NCBI RefSeq assembly: GCF_021462225.1 | Contig: NC_061802.1 | Coordinates: 5,041,859 to 5,105,858 of the forward strand | Origin: Girardinichthys multiradiatus | Lineage: Eukaryota > Chordata > Actinopteri > Cyprinodontiformes > Goodeidae | DNA: 64,000 nt | Direction of reading: 5' to 3' | Shown here: positions 49,521 to 61,581 of the stretch, piece by piece | Numbering within the stretch: the first letter of the stretch is position 1 | Layout: each line of letters begins with the position of its first letter | Position numbers and translations under genes: made by a program | The notes under the pieces: generated by a model | Database searches by the model: none | What the model saw: only the letters and a program-made list of their open reading frames with translations | What the model was told of the DNA's origin: nothing

Positions 49521-50164
49521 CCTCTGTCCCAGATTATTATGAAAAAACAAGGATGTTTCACACAAGAATTTCAGATATTTAATATTTATCTTATTTGTTT
49601 GATATTTTGTTTATGTTCCTTAAGTTAAGGTCAAATTCATGATGGGCATACCTGTTCTTATGAGTGACTTTAACAAGAGCAATGAGTCTAAACATGTTTT
49701 TACAATGAAATCAGAAAGGATCCCTTGTTTTCATCTTTACGGGATTATTTGTGTTTGAATGAAAACTCATTAGCTAGTGTAGTACAGCAAATCTACAGTA
49801 TACCATACAACATGCCAGACTTTCATGTAAGCATTGCTATGAAATGTGAGTGAGCGGCGGCAGAAAACGGACTAATCCTCTCTGTTTCTGATGGTATTAA
49901 TAGGACTTTATAATGTTGTCATTAGTTGATCATTTATATCAAAATTTTACAATTTTATTCTTTAGTTTATGCAAAAACAGTCTAGTCTCTAAGGAATTAA
50001 GAAGTAAAAGAATAATTGTGTACATAACAGAGAACAATAATTTTCTGTGTACACAAAAAGTGAGTCATTTAGGATTATTTGTAGCTGTCATAAGTAATGA
50101 TGATGTTACACTTGCTACAATCGTTATGCATTTTATGCTAAGAATGAGTGGCGGCTCCTGACAG
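49521..50164. other. No recognised gene
   Basis: AT-rich; nothing recognised. Confidence 0.4.
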
Positions 50165-51570
50165 ATTTCTCAGGGGAGGCAAATGTTATGTTGATGGCTA
50201 AGATGACCCGTTCAATGAGTAATAGGTATTCAGAGCCTCTTCAGGGACTGTTTCTGATGCAAGGTCAAATGGCTCTCCATCTAGCAGCACAGCACCCACA
50301 AGGTAGCTGGTGAAGGAGAACCTGTCTCTGGTATGACCCAGGATTGTGTCACAGATCTGTTACAATTTTAGAAACGTATAATGAGTAACACACAACAGTA
50401 AAAAAAAACAACATAAAAATCACATTCTGCTGGTGTTGGCATGAATGTGGCCATGTTTTACTGTATCTACTGTTTCAAAGTTCCAAAGTATGAATTTTGT
50501 TATTCATGCAGACACTGAATTCTTGTGAGTTTGAAGGACAAGTGTTGGGTGAGTAATATATTGACTAATATCCATTATTGAATCAATCTCAAAAAACAGA
50601 GGTGGAGATTTTTTAATCACTTGGTTCCAACAATTGAGAATACCTGCATCATAGGTCAGCAGTGAATGCAGATACCTGTTTGAATATGATTGAGAAAGTA
50701 CCTCATTGTCATTATCAATAATTCCTGTCTTAAAAACCATTGGTATTAGTTACAAAAACTCTCTGTGTTGCTTAATGTTCAGGAAATGGCTGGAAAAAAT
50801 AAGACTGCTTCTGGGTGTGATTAACTTACTGATGCACACAAATGCAGATGACTAAATTTGTTAATTACTTCCTATTCACTAATGCAATCATGCAGACATT
50901 TATTAATGAACATGTGCATAAGTATTATCATTATTATCTATAGTGTATTATCTCACCAGATGGCCTAAATGCTGAAGTTCTGCAGGGCACGTTTGATGAA
51001 CACCATGTCAATGTCCCTCTTCTACAGCTGTTGGTAGCCTCCATCATGTCAACATGAGACATGATTTGATAAAACAACTGCAGGTAAAAACGAATATCTT
51101 CATCCTGCAGCAGCTTCAGGAAGCCAGATGCCTACCTCACGGTGGTGTAGTCAAATGAACTGTTTGAGGTAATGGTCTCAAAACACTTTATGAGGTCGTC
51201 CAGGTTCTCATAGACATTACTCACAATCCTGCTGTTAAAGTACCATCTTGTGGATGATGCCCTTGGCAGTCTTCGTGTAACAATCTGGTGAAGAAGAAAA
51301 AATCCCAGGCTTGCTGGACTCAACACTTTCATCTTTGCCTCGCAGGGCTAACTCAAACATGCCACAGATCCTTACACAGTCAATAAGGTGGCCAAAGATA
51401 TGGCAGTTCTTGCTCACCCCATCATTGTGACAATGCACAGCTATTCTGTAGCTCTCATCAAAATGTGTTGCAATGTTTACTCCCAAAGGCGGACAGTTTT
51501 AGGCAGCTGTCCATATGCATCATGGATGCTTCATGTTTGCTCACTTTTTCAGAAAGATGGTGCATATCAG
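50165..51570 (-). pseudogene. hAT-type (ZMYM1-like) transposase-derived gene, broken
   Basis: Minus-strand fragments occur in the order of a vertebrate ZMYM1-like/hAT transposase. 51486 down to 51280 reads HCHNDGVSKNCHIFGHLIDC and IRICGMFELALRG-type sequence, the start of the conserved middle domain. About 51280 down to 51132 contains STRWYFNSRIV and VYENLDDLIKCFE, the TRWxFxSR motif of the family. 51130-50950 continues it, and 50345-50190 reads DRFSFTSYLVGAVLL-like sequence. Frames change near 51280 and a piece between the RG and TRW motifs is missing. No C-terminal dimerisation domain was seen. Such proteins descend from hAT transposases, RNase H-like enzymes. This copy cannot encode one. 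Confidence 0.65.
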
Positions 51571-53485
51571 TGACACCTGTCTTTGTTCAGGCCTGTCTTT
51601 GTGTGGCTTAGGGGAAGCGGTGCACTATCGCCCACTATGGGCTGGCTGATCCTGCTAAGAATGTCGACATGGTTGAATTAATAGATTTCAAGTTAAAAGT
51701 ATTTTAGAATTATTTATGCGGCTCCTGTCGATCACTTCAAAGAGCTGGGTCTAAGAGCTGTTGTGTTTGCGATCGACACAATACTAAAAAGAATGAATGT
51801 GTTATCACCTTTCCCTCTTAGGTCAAATAAAATACTGTCGGGCTGAGTGGAGATCATTTCATACAAGGTTTTTCGAAAGTCTGGTGAAGTCTGGATAACC
51901 ATTAGGGCTAGATAAAAGCTAATAAATTTGCCAAATATTATTTTTGTCATAATGTTGAGTTTTACCGATTCTTTACCGATTATCTGGGACAGGAGCAAAG
52001 TCAGCTTACTGTTGGCAGCGGATGATGGTTTGTTGGAGGAGGTAAGTCTTTCCCACAGCGCCTGGTTTGGCAGGAGGGACATTGAAGAGTGAACAAGCAG
52101 GTGAGCAAAGGTCTGATGTTTCCACAAGGTGATCTCAGAGATGCAGGGCTGGAGATAGGTGAGGAAGGGAGATTCACAGCAGGAGCAGCAGGGAGATGTT
52201 CCAATAACTCGCCTGAGCATGATACAGAGAGCAGGATTGGGGAATCAGGACTCGGTCACCAGAATGAGAAGATCTGCAAGGCAGGACAATAAGTTATTTT
52301 AGAGCAGGCTTAGGAAAATGCAGAGAACTGCAGAACGCGGTCAGGTTACCACGTTGGTAGAAACAACAGCTGACACCTCCCTCCAGGTTCCAGCTCCTTA
52401 ATAAGCCGTGGTAATTAGGCACAAGGAAAAACACCTGTGCAGCTGCACCTGCCAGTCACACCATGTAGGAGGGCAGAAACACAGCACAAACACAGAAACC
52501 TGCACACAGCCACTGTGTGTGTGCCAATTTCATAACTTCAGACATTCTTTTATTGTCAAGGGCATAATTTGCAGGGGGGGTTAGAGGGGTTATGACCCCC
52601 CAAAACTCTGACCCAGTCAAAATAACCCCCCAAATAAAATCACATCTCTACCGAGCCTTCACCGTTTGCTGTAATGATGTTCCACCTAACCTGAAAACGA
52701 GTCAACAGAAAAAGAAGACCTAAAAAATTTAAATTTTTCACACAATCTACACCGCAACTACTCCCACAGGCAGAGTTCTCCAGAATTTGAGAAGAGAAGT
52801 CTTGATTGGCTGTTCAGTACAGGGCCATCGGCCTGATTCGTTCATTACCTGAAAAACCACAGTTTTGTGCCTCAAATAGGACTACAATAGGGGAGACGGC
52901 TCAATACAGAGCAGCTGCAGAACAAAACAGAGAATGGGAGCCTGGTGCATGTGTGTGCACAGGAATCGGTGGAAGCAGAGTGGCATAAACAAAACTGAAG
53001 TTAGAGGTAACCTGAATGCTGGCTCAGAATGGTCTAATTGTAACTTACTGCTAATCACTTATTCACCCAGCAAGAGATGAAGTGAAGGTTCACTAGTCAG
53101 GGTTATAACGAGGAAAAGAGAGTAGAACGACTTTTACCTGAGCTACAGGTAAAGTTAAATGAACTGGCCATGATAGAAAATAGTGGGAACCATCTCTGTG
53201 AGCTTCTAGCTGGATCTGGATCACGATGGGAAAATATCTTCAGTAAAAAGCAAAGCATTTACTCCTAAAGTTATGAAACACATTAAAAGGTCCTTCAGAT
53301 CACCACATTGCATCTCATTGCTGCAGCTGGTCCTTTAGTCCAGTTTTACATGTAGACAGAAAAAGTGTTGCTCAATAAACCAGTAAAATATCTCCTGGTG
53401 CCAGAAAGACGGTGCAAAGGTAACCCTCGCTCTTCTCTTTCATATTTTCTGTGCTGACTCTAAATATACAGCCCTGGGTGGTTGA
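51571..53485. other. No confidently recognised gene
   Basis: The open frame 51732-52220 (minus) has no recognised domain. The block 52080-52510 (AATAAGCCGTGGTAATTAGG, CACCTGTGCAGCTGCACCTG) looks like dispersed-repeat sequence, possibly part of an LTR. 52565-52650 contains GGGGTTATGACCCCCCAAAA, a palindromic motif typical of a non-autonomous DNA element. None could be delimited. Confidence 0.35.
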
Positions 53486-53536
53486 AAGAAAGAAAGAAAC
53501 AAACAAACAAACAAACAAACAAACAAACAAACAAAG
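53486..53536. repeat. (AAAG)n/(AAAC)n microsatellite
   Basis: A few GAAA units followed by about nine CAAA units. Confidence 0.93.
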
Positions 53537-54156
53537 ATATATCATAGCAAATAATCACAGGTGTACCATTAACTAGTAAACTGTTTTATTTTTCTGAATA
53601 ATACAAGTATTGTGTAATATTACGTGAACTAAACTCATTAAACAAGGATACAGTTTTAATTACATAAATACATACTTTATGTGTACATTTATTAATAACT
53701 GTAATATTAGTCCTGATAAGAGGACAAGAGGAGAGTTCAAGGAAGATCCAAGGTGTTATATATTAGTTAAATAGTAAAGACTGCACTAATGGCTCAGTGG
53801 AGGACAACAGACAGACTGTGTTTTGTGTAGTAAAATGTTTTATGGATTATTTTTGGCAGGCCAAATGAAAATTGTTTCTTCATAAGTGGAATGGAAGGAT
53901 GGAAAGATGGCAGTAAAACAGAACATGTTCATGAAAGAAGGAAACATTTTAATCAAACATTTGGAAAGCTCTCATCATAATAAATAAACAAAATGATAAA
54001 TAAATAAAATAAGTGAAATAAAAATAAAATGGAGGGTGTGTTTGCTGTGACCCACAGTAAACATAGATTCTCTGAGTTTAAGAACAACTTTTGTCAGAAG
54101 GACTGAGCTGAAAATCAGATTGAGCTTTATCTAAATACCAAAAAATTTGTAATTAT

Positions 54157-54570
54157 GTGCCTCAGCAAAATGTTTTTTCAACAATCCAAACTATTTTTTC
54201 TTCATCCTTCACTTCAACTAAAAAGAGAGATCATATTTCTCCTATTTTAGCTTCCCTTCATTGGCTCCCTGTTAAATCCAGAATAGAATTTAAAATTCTC
54301 CTCCTCACATATAAAGCCCTTAATGATCTAGCTCCATCATACATCAGAGATCTGATTGGTCCATATGTTCCTAACAGAGCACTTTGTTCTCAGACTGCAG
54401 GTTTACTGGTGGTTCCTAGAGTCTCTAGAAGTAGAGTGGGAGGCAGATCCTTTAGTTATCAGGCTCCTCTCCTGTGGAACCAGCTCCCGGTTTTGGTGCA
54501 TGAGGCAGACACCCTGTCTACCTTTAAGGCTAGGCTTAAAACTTTCCTTTTTGATAAAGCTTATAGTTAG
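54157..54570 (+). pseudogene. L2-like LINE reverse transcriptase, C-terminal 137 codons
   Basis: This open piece is the C-terminal domain of a CR1/L2-group LINE protein. HISPILASLHWLPVKSRI (about residues 26-43) and YKALNDLAPSYI (52-63) are family hallmarks. RSRVGGRSFSYQAPLLWNQLP (about 95-115) and FKARLKTFLF before the natural stop at 54568-54570 complete the pattern. The catalytic FADD region and the endonuclease are missing by 5' truncation. The Met at 54157 is internal. The segment is well kept, suggesting a moderately young copy, but it cannot act alone. Confidence 0.85.
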
Positions 54571-54983
54571 AGTGGCTTAGTTTATCCTGAGCTATCTTCT
54601 TTATTTTTAACCTCCATCTTCTTCCCTCCCTGTTGGTTGGAGTAAGGGGGAGTCAGGTTTAGCCTAAACCGGCTCAGTTATGGTTGAGGTGCAAACACAC
54701 CTCCATTTCTGCTACCTGTATGACCCCTTCTCTTTTCCAATGGTTATAATCAGTCTGACAGAGAGAGGTATCCCAATCGTTGTGGTTTTAGTATAACAAT
54801 GGCCATCAGTGGGCTCTAGATGGACAAACTGTCTACTTTTAAGGCTAGGCTTAAAACTTTCCTTTTAAATAAAGCTTATAGTTAGAGTGGCTTAGGTTAT
54901 CCTGAGGTATCTCTGTAGTTATGCTGCTATAGGCTTAGGCTGCTGGAGGACATAATGACCACTTTCACTCTCTCTGCTACATT

Positions 54984-55903
54984 TGTCACGGAGTGACATT
55001 TTTGGACTCTGTTTGTGGCTTTGTGTTTGTTTACCTTTTGCTTAGTTTTTTCTATTTTGGTTTTTGTATCATGTTTTCTTTTCTCCCTCTTCCGCCTCCT
55101 AGTGTTTACTTCTTAAGTTCTTTTATGGTTGTTTTCTTATTACTTTGTATGGTTTATTATTATTGTTATTATAATTATTATAGTTCTTGGTCTTCCCTGG
55201 ATTCTCTAGTTTTATTTCTCTTTAGTATCTTTGTGTTTAATTGTGTTTTATTATTTGTTTCTTTGCACTCTTCTTGTTTACTAGTTTATTTTCTGTTTCC
55301 TTTCCAGTTATTTCAGTCAGTGTTCTTAGGTTTGTTTACTTTTGTATTCAGGTTTTCTTTATGGGTTCTTTGTTTGTTCTTAGGTTGTTATTGTTGTTCC
55401 TATGTTCCCTCTAGTTTCTGTTTACTTTAGTCATGATTATTCTACTTTTCTTATTCCCCATTTGATTATTTATCTTTGTCTATAGGTTTGCTTGGTCTGT
55501 GTTTCTGTTTATTGTTTATTAGTTACTTTGCCCATCCTCAGTCTTTGTATTTGTTTCACCTGTTCCTTCTGCTTCCCTGCCTCCTTGTCACAGCTGTTCC
55601 CTGTTTTCTCTGATTATCTGCCCTTTGTTATCCCTCAGTATATTAGTTGGTTTTGTCTCATTGTTTGTGGCTGGTTCCTTGTGTTTGTCATACCCCATTC
55701 TCAACCCACGTATTCTTGCTCAGTTTTTTTCCATGTTCCTGCAGAACCTCTTGTAAGTTTTAGGATCAGGACTTTGTTTGTATATGCAGTGCCTTGTTTG
55801 GTTTCTTTTGAAAACCTCTGGAAATAAAGCTAAAACCTTTTACAACATGCTGCTGCCCAGCTCTTGTCTGCACTTTGGTCTGCCCGCAAACAACATCGTG
55901 ACA
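54984..55903 (+). mobile_element. Solo LTR, 920 bp
   Basis: The insertion starts TGTCACGG and ends ATCGTGACA, giving TG...CA termini with a 7-bp inverted match. It is flanked by a 5-bp direct repeat ACATT (54979-54983, 55904-55908). A polyadenylation signal AATAAA lies at 55823-55828, 75 bp before the end. The uninterrupted equivalent is seen in the other L2 copy near 31643. Such T-rich TGTCACG...CGTGACA units are common in fish and are probably LTRs of a Gypsy-type element left after recombination. The long hydrophobic frames inside (54993-55430, 55492-55827) are T-rich artefacts. Confidence 0.82.
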
Positions 55904-56682
55904 ACATTCTCATACTACTCTCCAATTTTGCATTATTTGCTGTTATTTCAGCCTTTAACTCTATGTTCTCTCTCTGTTTTTTCTCTTTCTAGAAGCTAAA
56001 TCTGGCCTGGCTCTGTGTTTAGCTCTGGCACCTTCCTGGAGGGGGCATTGGCTGAGCTGCAGCTGCCAACAATTTAATGCTCACCTTATACAGATGATAC
56101 ATCTGGCCCTGTCTTTCAATATTTAACCCTGTATCTCCTAGACATAGCTATTGGCTAAGCTTCTACTGTGTCTAACTGTATCTGCTCTCTTTCATACGCT
56201 AGATTTGAAAACTGGCCAAGAGTTAATCTGCTTAGCTGTCTTTCTTTCCTAGATGAAGCCACTAAAGGAGCTAGTACTATTAATGTTTTACTTTTCTTTC
56301 CCATAGAAAGTACTCCTGGATCAGTGCTTCTGTGTTCTTTTTCTGTCTCTGCTCTGTTCTCTCAAACCCCCAGTCGGTCGTGGCAGATGGCTGCAATGCA
56401 AGTGACCAGAGTTCAGTGTCCACTGTCGCTGCATGGTCATCCAAGAGGAGTGAATGCTGCAAGTCACTCGATGCAATCTGCTGGGTTTCCTTAGATAGAA
56501 AACTATTTAACCAATTTGAATAATAAACTGAATCTGACTACACTGTTTGATAGTTAGGATTATTTGGAATGTATGCACCTGAAAAGAAATCTGTATAATT
56601 CAATTGTATTGACTTTGTAAAGTGCTATGAGATTACATGTTGTGAATTGGTGCTATATAAATAAAAACTGAAATGAATTGAA

Positions 56683-59600
56683 CTACTAGCAAAAAATAAT
56701 ACCAAGTAAAATTATTGTAAATCTTTCTTGTTTAATTCTCCATAATTTGCATTTGATGAAAACCTAGGCAAGACAGAGAACTGGTACTACATGTCCTATA
56801 TTAGTTTAAATAACTTGTAAACTGTAACGCTGTCTTATTAAAATTAGACTACTAAGGGTCTGGGCTAAATCCCCCTATGTTTCAAGACCCTAAAAACACC
56901 ACTGGTGATCCCTCTACTTTATAATTGAATTTGTTCCATGATGGAGCTCTTAACTGGAACTATTCATATGTGGAATCAATTTTCCTAATTGAAATCCCTT
57001 GAAATACAACTAATTCATCCCAGACCCCCTGCAACACCGCCATGCAGCACTCAACCTGCAGGTTTGGCCCTCAAACCATCATGCCATCAACAGCATCACC
57101 AGCCTACAATAAAAGAGAAACAGCAAATTACTGCTTGTCTTTAGCGTCAGCCCTTTTGGGATTAACTTGTTTTCAGTAAAACAGTTTATCCTTCATTCTG
57201 GTTCCATAGTGTTTCAAGTGTTTGAGTAATAAACTATAACCTTGCAAGACACTTTTGTCTCTCCCTGTTCATATCCCTTGAAGAAAAAGGACATACATAG
57301 AACCAACCTTTTCCAGCCTAGATGTAACTCTGAACTGAAGCCAAACCAACATCTAGATTAAAGTGTTTTTCAGCCATGTTACCATCACAAACCACTTATC
57401 ACATCCTCAGAATCTACAGACGAACAAAGCCAGGACTCTGTGTGTACTCTTTTGATACTTACGAATCTCAAATTTATTTCTGTTAATAATAAAACCCAGA
57501 AGATGAATCAGTTTTACTTTATGTGCTCAATCTTTTTTTGCACCGTCACAACAAAGATTTCATGTGTCCCACTCGCTTCTAAACCTGCACACACACAGCA
57601 GCAGAGGTAATGGAAGTATCAGGCGTTACTTCAGTCACTGCAGATAAGAGAAGTTGTGAAACGAACTGTGCAAATCTTTCCACTTCAGCTCCAACTCGGT
57701 CTCATATCAAAGCTGTGGAGCGATAACAGCCCTCTCTGGCTCATACACACGGTTTCAGATAGACTTGCTGCCTCTGTTGGTGGTCTCTCCCCTTCTCTCT
57801 CCTGCCTCTCCCTTAGATTAGCTCACTGACTGACTGGTATGTATGTCTCAATTCCCAGACATTAGAGTCAGTGAAGTTAGGCCAAACATGTTGCAGCAAC
57901 AGTTTCTGCATACATCCTGCTTTGTTCTTATTTTCAGATATTGCTTCTAAATAAAAATTGTTATAACAAGAAAATATAAATATAAATTGTTATAACAAAT
58001 GTTTGATAGTTTTGTGCAACATTCTTTATTATGAGTTAAACTCATGTCTTCATTTTTGTGTAAAGTTTTACTTTTAACACAAAAAACACATAAATTAGAA
58101 AAACAAGCACAAAGATAACGTTTGGAGTGTTCGTAGAGAGCTCCAGGTCTGTTGAGGATCATAATCGATTCTTCTACTGATAAAATAACTGCTTACACAA
58201 ACAGGATGCAAGAACTTCTGCTTTTAATGTACCATGAGTGTAGAGAGTTTAGTGCATTCATCTGCAGGTGTGCCGTAACCGCACGTGTTTGCGTGGAACA
58301 TTCTCCCCTGGTGCTGGAGCAGAACAAACATGGATTAGAGCCACACTACCATGCAGGTACAGACAACTCCCTGTTCATCTACACTCTCTCAAACTGCAAA
58401 CACTCCTTCTCTGAGCGCCCAGCTGCTGCGGCTTACATGATGTCAGGGCCATTAAAGTTGTGTAGCTAGAGAGAGCAGGCAGATGAAAGGCCTGTCATTT
58501 AAACAGAGCTAACTATTAGAAGGCTCATAATCGCTCATGGACAGATAGGTTCACTCCCTCGGGCATGGAGGCATCAAAGGCCTGTAAAAAAGGGAGCCAA
58601 ATGCAACTGTGATTGCCAAGTGTATAACGTTTTGTTCTACTCTTATAGTGATAATTAGCTCATTGATTCATGTTTTCCCCAATTATCCAGTCATAAAATG
58701 TACTATGTGATAAATATTGTGGCCATTGTTAGCAGGAATGATTGAGTTTATTAAAAGTATCTACACTCTATAAGCTTACCTACTCTCATCTGTGTAACTC
58801 ACCAAGCACACACACAGATTTTCATACTGCTGCACATGCACACCTATAACCAACTGGTCATTGCACCAGGTTATCATTTTTTTTTGTCTCTGTCACTCTT
58901 ATAAGTCAGTTCAGGAATAGCCCACATAAACAGTGCCTCTATATTTATTTGCTACCCTGGTAAAGATGTATGACAAGCCAAAAAATGTCATCTTTATTGT
59001 AGTAACATAATCCCAAACAGAAAAAAATGAAAAATCAAAATTTAATTGGAGTACTTTTATTCAGTAAGTGGAAAAAACTCAATAATAAGTAAATAAGTAA
59101 TTGTTTTTAACAAACTTCAATTTTTGCACCCCTGCCAATTCATTTAATAAGAATACAAGTGAAACATTTATTTCATTATTTTTAGTTTGCTTTTAAGGTT
59201 TATCAAATAGTCTAAAAACTTTAATCAAGTTAATAAATGGCTCACTGTTTCCCTGGTGTATAAGTATGATGTGACACAGAACCCTGTTTCTCTGAGCAAC
59301 ACTTGAAAATGGGACAAAACAAGAAAACATGCTATTGAAGTAATGCAGATATGTCCTGATCTTCATAACTCTGAAAATGGCTTAAAAAAACTGTTGTTAG
59401 CCTAAACTGGCTTACATGCAGTCAAAGGAATAATTGATATCTTTAAACAACAGAATCTGCTGTAAGAAAAAAAAAAAAAAAAAGACTGGACCAATTTATT
59501 TTGCCACCATGTACAGTAAAGAGAATGTTAGGTAAGAATACAAGATATCCAAAAACATAATTGCTGCAAAACTTAGCATCTTTAGGTCACCAAATCTGTA

Positions 59601-59686
59601 TGATAATTCATTTTAAAGCTTATGCCCAAATATGCGAGGAATAACAATAACAGTAGAGAGTGTTACATAAGTGCAAAGATCAACTG
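56683..59686. other. No recognised gene
   Basis: About 3 kb without a recognised gene. The block 58190-58580 is less AT-rich and even in composition, a possible conserved non-coding element. Confidence 0.4.
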
Positions 59687-59850
59687 AGAATCAGAATCAG
59701 CTTTATCGACCAAGATTGTGTGCAAGGAATTTGACTTTGGTTTCAAATGCTCACAGCGTACAGACATTAAGTATAAATATATAAACTTTACACAAAATAA
59801 AATATAGGATAAAAAGAACAGTATGGCATGTATGTGTACCAGAGCCAAAC
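59687..59850 (-). mobile_element. Rex1-like LINE 3' tail fragment
   Basis: AGAATCAGAATCAGCTTTAT then GCAAGGAATTTGACTTTGGT matches, on the minus strand, the tail and end of the 3' UTR also seen at 35776-35860. Only about 160 bp are present, a severe 5' truncation. Confidence 0.65.
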
Positions 59851-60320
59851 TTTTATGTCTAAAAAGAATTAAAAAAGGCAGGTTGTGGTAGTGCAAATAT
59901 GTTCATTTTATTGTTTTTAATTACAATTGTTCATCTTACTTGTAGGTTTTCCATAATTAATGTTTATGATTTGCATCTGATCTCAAGCATTACATCAGTC
60001 ACGATAAATCCATTTACGTCATTACCTCAACTAATGATATGTTATTTTACATCCATTACACCATATTCACATTGCAGACTGCGTAAGAGGCATTAAAACA
60101 GTAACCTACAATAACTTTACTTTAAACTGTAAATAAAACAGTAGAGAAATAGTTCGATTATTTACATTTTATTTACATAATACCAGAAGATTAAACCTGT
60201 GGCTGAAAATGACAAATTTAGTTTACTCATGGTGAGTCTTCATAAAAGGGACACTCTTGTGTTGTTAAAGATGACCTAAACTCAGACAGGTTGGCAGGAA
60301 GAATCATAATGAAGTGGTTT

Positions 60321-60360
60321 AAAGGGGACCTATTATGCAAATTTCACTTTTTGATCGTTT
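60321..60360. repeat. End of a fish non-autonomous DNA repeat
   Basis: AAAGGGGACCTATTATGCAA with TTTCACTTTTTG is the start of a common fish repeat (from memory). The body was not found. Confidence 0.4.
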
Positions 60361-60479
60361 TTATACTTCCATTTAGGATGAAAATAGATAACATAAGACA
60401 GGCTTTGCTGATGCCACAATGGCCACATATTAATGTGAATAATTGCACTAAAAGTGGTGATGGAGTTGACAGGAACAGG

Positions 60480-60730
60480 ATTGCACATTTGGATCTGTGT
60501 TGTCCATGAGGGGTGTTAGCTTAGCCAACATCCTTCTGTTCATAACCTCCTTAATGGAGTCCATTGAGTGGCCAGGATAGATCCAGCTATCTTAGCCAGT
60601 TTTTTAAGTCCCTTCCTGCCTCTGTTCATGCTTCTCCCTTCCAAGCACACAATACAATAAATATCTGTAGAGCCAACCACAGTAACATAAAATGTCCTGG
60701 ACAATCTGACAATGGACTGACTTATCAAAG
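60480..60730 (-). pseudogene. LINE ORF C-terminal relic
   Basis: Minus-strand pieces KKLAKIAGSILATQWTPLRRL (60540-60610) and, in another frame, MNRRMLAKLTPLMDNT (about 60495-60550) resemble the C-terminal region of a fish non-LTR retrotransposon reverse transcriptase. A frameshift separates them. Clade not determined. Confidence 0.45.
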
Positions 60731-60907
60731 AAGCTAAAATGCTAGAGAGGTCTATTACTGGAAAGCATCACAGGCGAGTCAGGTCACTGAATGCACTGCA
60801 GCCGTTTGGGGAGCATGACTGGAGGAGCTGAGGTGAGTTGCACAGCAAACACAGAATCTACGGCAATGTATTGTTATTTTATTTATACTTTATTAAACCA
60901 AGACCTG

Positions 60908-61581
60908 TTCAAGACCCCTTCATGAGGACTACTAAATCGAGGCACGTGATGTCGCCCGGTACAGCGTAGCCGGGGTCCCACCCTGGAGCCAGGCCTGTGG
61001 TCGGGACTCGTCGGAGAGCGCCTGGTGGCCGGGTTGCTCCTCGCGGGACCCGGACGGTCCAAGCCCGAACGAGAGATGCAAGGCCATCCCAAAGTGGGCC
61101 CACCACCTGGCGGGGGAACCTTGAGGGACCAGTGCAAAGAGGATTGGGCGGTGGACGAAGTTGGAGACCTCGGCGGCACGATCCCCGGATGCTTAGGCTG
61201 GCTCTAGGGACGTGGAAAGTCACCTTGCTGGGGGGGAAGGAGTCTGAGGTTGTGCGGGAGGTCTAGAGATATTGACAAGAAATAGTCGGGCTCACCTCCA
61301 CGCACAGTATGGGCTCTGGAACCCATCTCCTCGAGAGGGGCTGGACTCTCTTCTACTCTGGAGTGGCACACAGGGAGAGGCGGCGGGCTGGGGTGGGTTT
61401 GCTTGTTGCCCCCCAGCTCAGCCGTCTCGTGTTGGGGTTTACCCCAGTGGATGAGAGGGTCGCATCCCTGTGCCTTCGGGTTGGGGACAGGTCCCCGACT
61501 GTCATTTCGGACTACGGGCCGAGCGGTAGTGCGGAGTACCCGGCCTTCTTGGCGTCATAGTCAGGGGTGCTGGATAGTGCC
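60908..61581 (+). mobile_element. LINE 5' region with endonuclease start, cut by a retrovirus
   Basis: This GC-rich block matches the 5' part of a fish non-LTR retrotransposon whose endonuclease is often annotated as craniofacial-development-protein-2-like. It includes a non-coding or poorly kept leader (AAATCGAGGCACGTGATGTC). From about 61195 it encodes the start of the endonuclease-exonuclease-phosphatase domain. The LINE sequence runs to GATAGTGCC at 61581 and is replaced exactly there by the retroviral LTR. Confidence 0.7.
61196..61581 (+). pseudogene. LINE endonuclease domain, N-terminal part
   Basis: Reading pieces in two frames: LALGTWKVTLLGGKESEVVR (61196-61260), where TWN is usual in this family, and then GSGTHLLERGWTLFYSGVAH (about 61309-61370). 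RRAGVGLLVAPQLSRLVLGF follows and then RVASLCLRVGDR. This is the N-terminal half of an APE-like endonuclease that nicks the target. A stop (TAG at 61264) and frame change occur near 61264-61308 and further decay near 61515-61560. The catalytic His/Asp end is absent because the LTR begins at 61582. Confidence 0.65.

Larger units (their letters stand above)
54157..56682 (+). mobile_element. L2-like LINE 3' end, interrupted by a solo LTR
   Basis: Contains the last part of the reverse transcriptase ORF (to 54570) and a long 3' UTR collinear with 31217-32371. It ends in TATATAAATAAAAACTGAAA plus an AATTG tail at about 56682. The 3' UTR is split by a 920-bp insertion (54984-55903). A short internal duplication is present: the segment AGGCTAGGCTTAAAACTTTC at 54529 recurs near 54842. 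The 5' side is truncated before about 54150. Confidence 0.85.

Noticed and set aside
51732..52220. 162-codon minus-strand frame as a gene
   Set aside because: No family resemblance and a composition like the surrounding non-coding DNA; part overlaps sequence that looks like a dispersed repeat.
54993..55827. Two hydrophobic open frames resembling membrane proteins
   Set aside because: They lie wholly inside a solo LTR defined by its ends and target duplication; T-rich sequence reads as Phe/Leu/Val.
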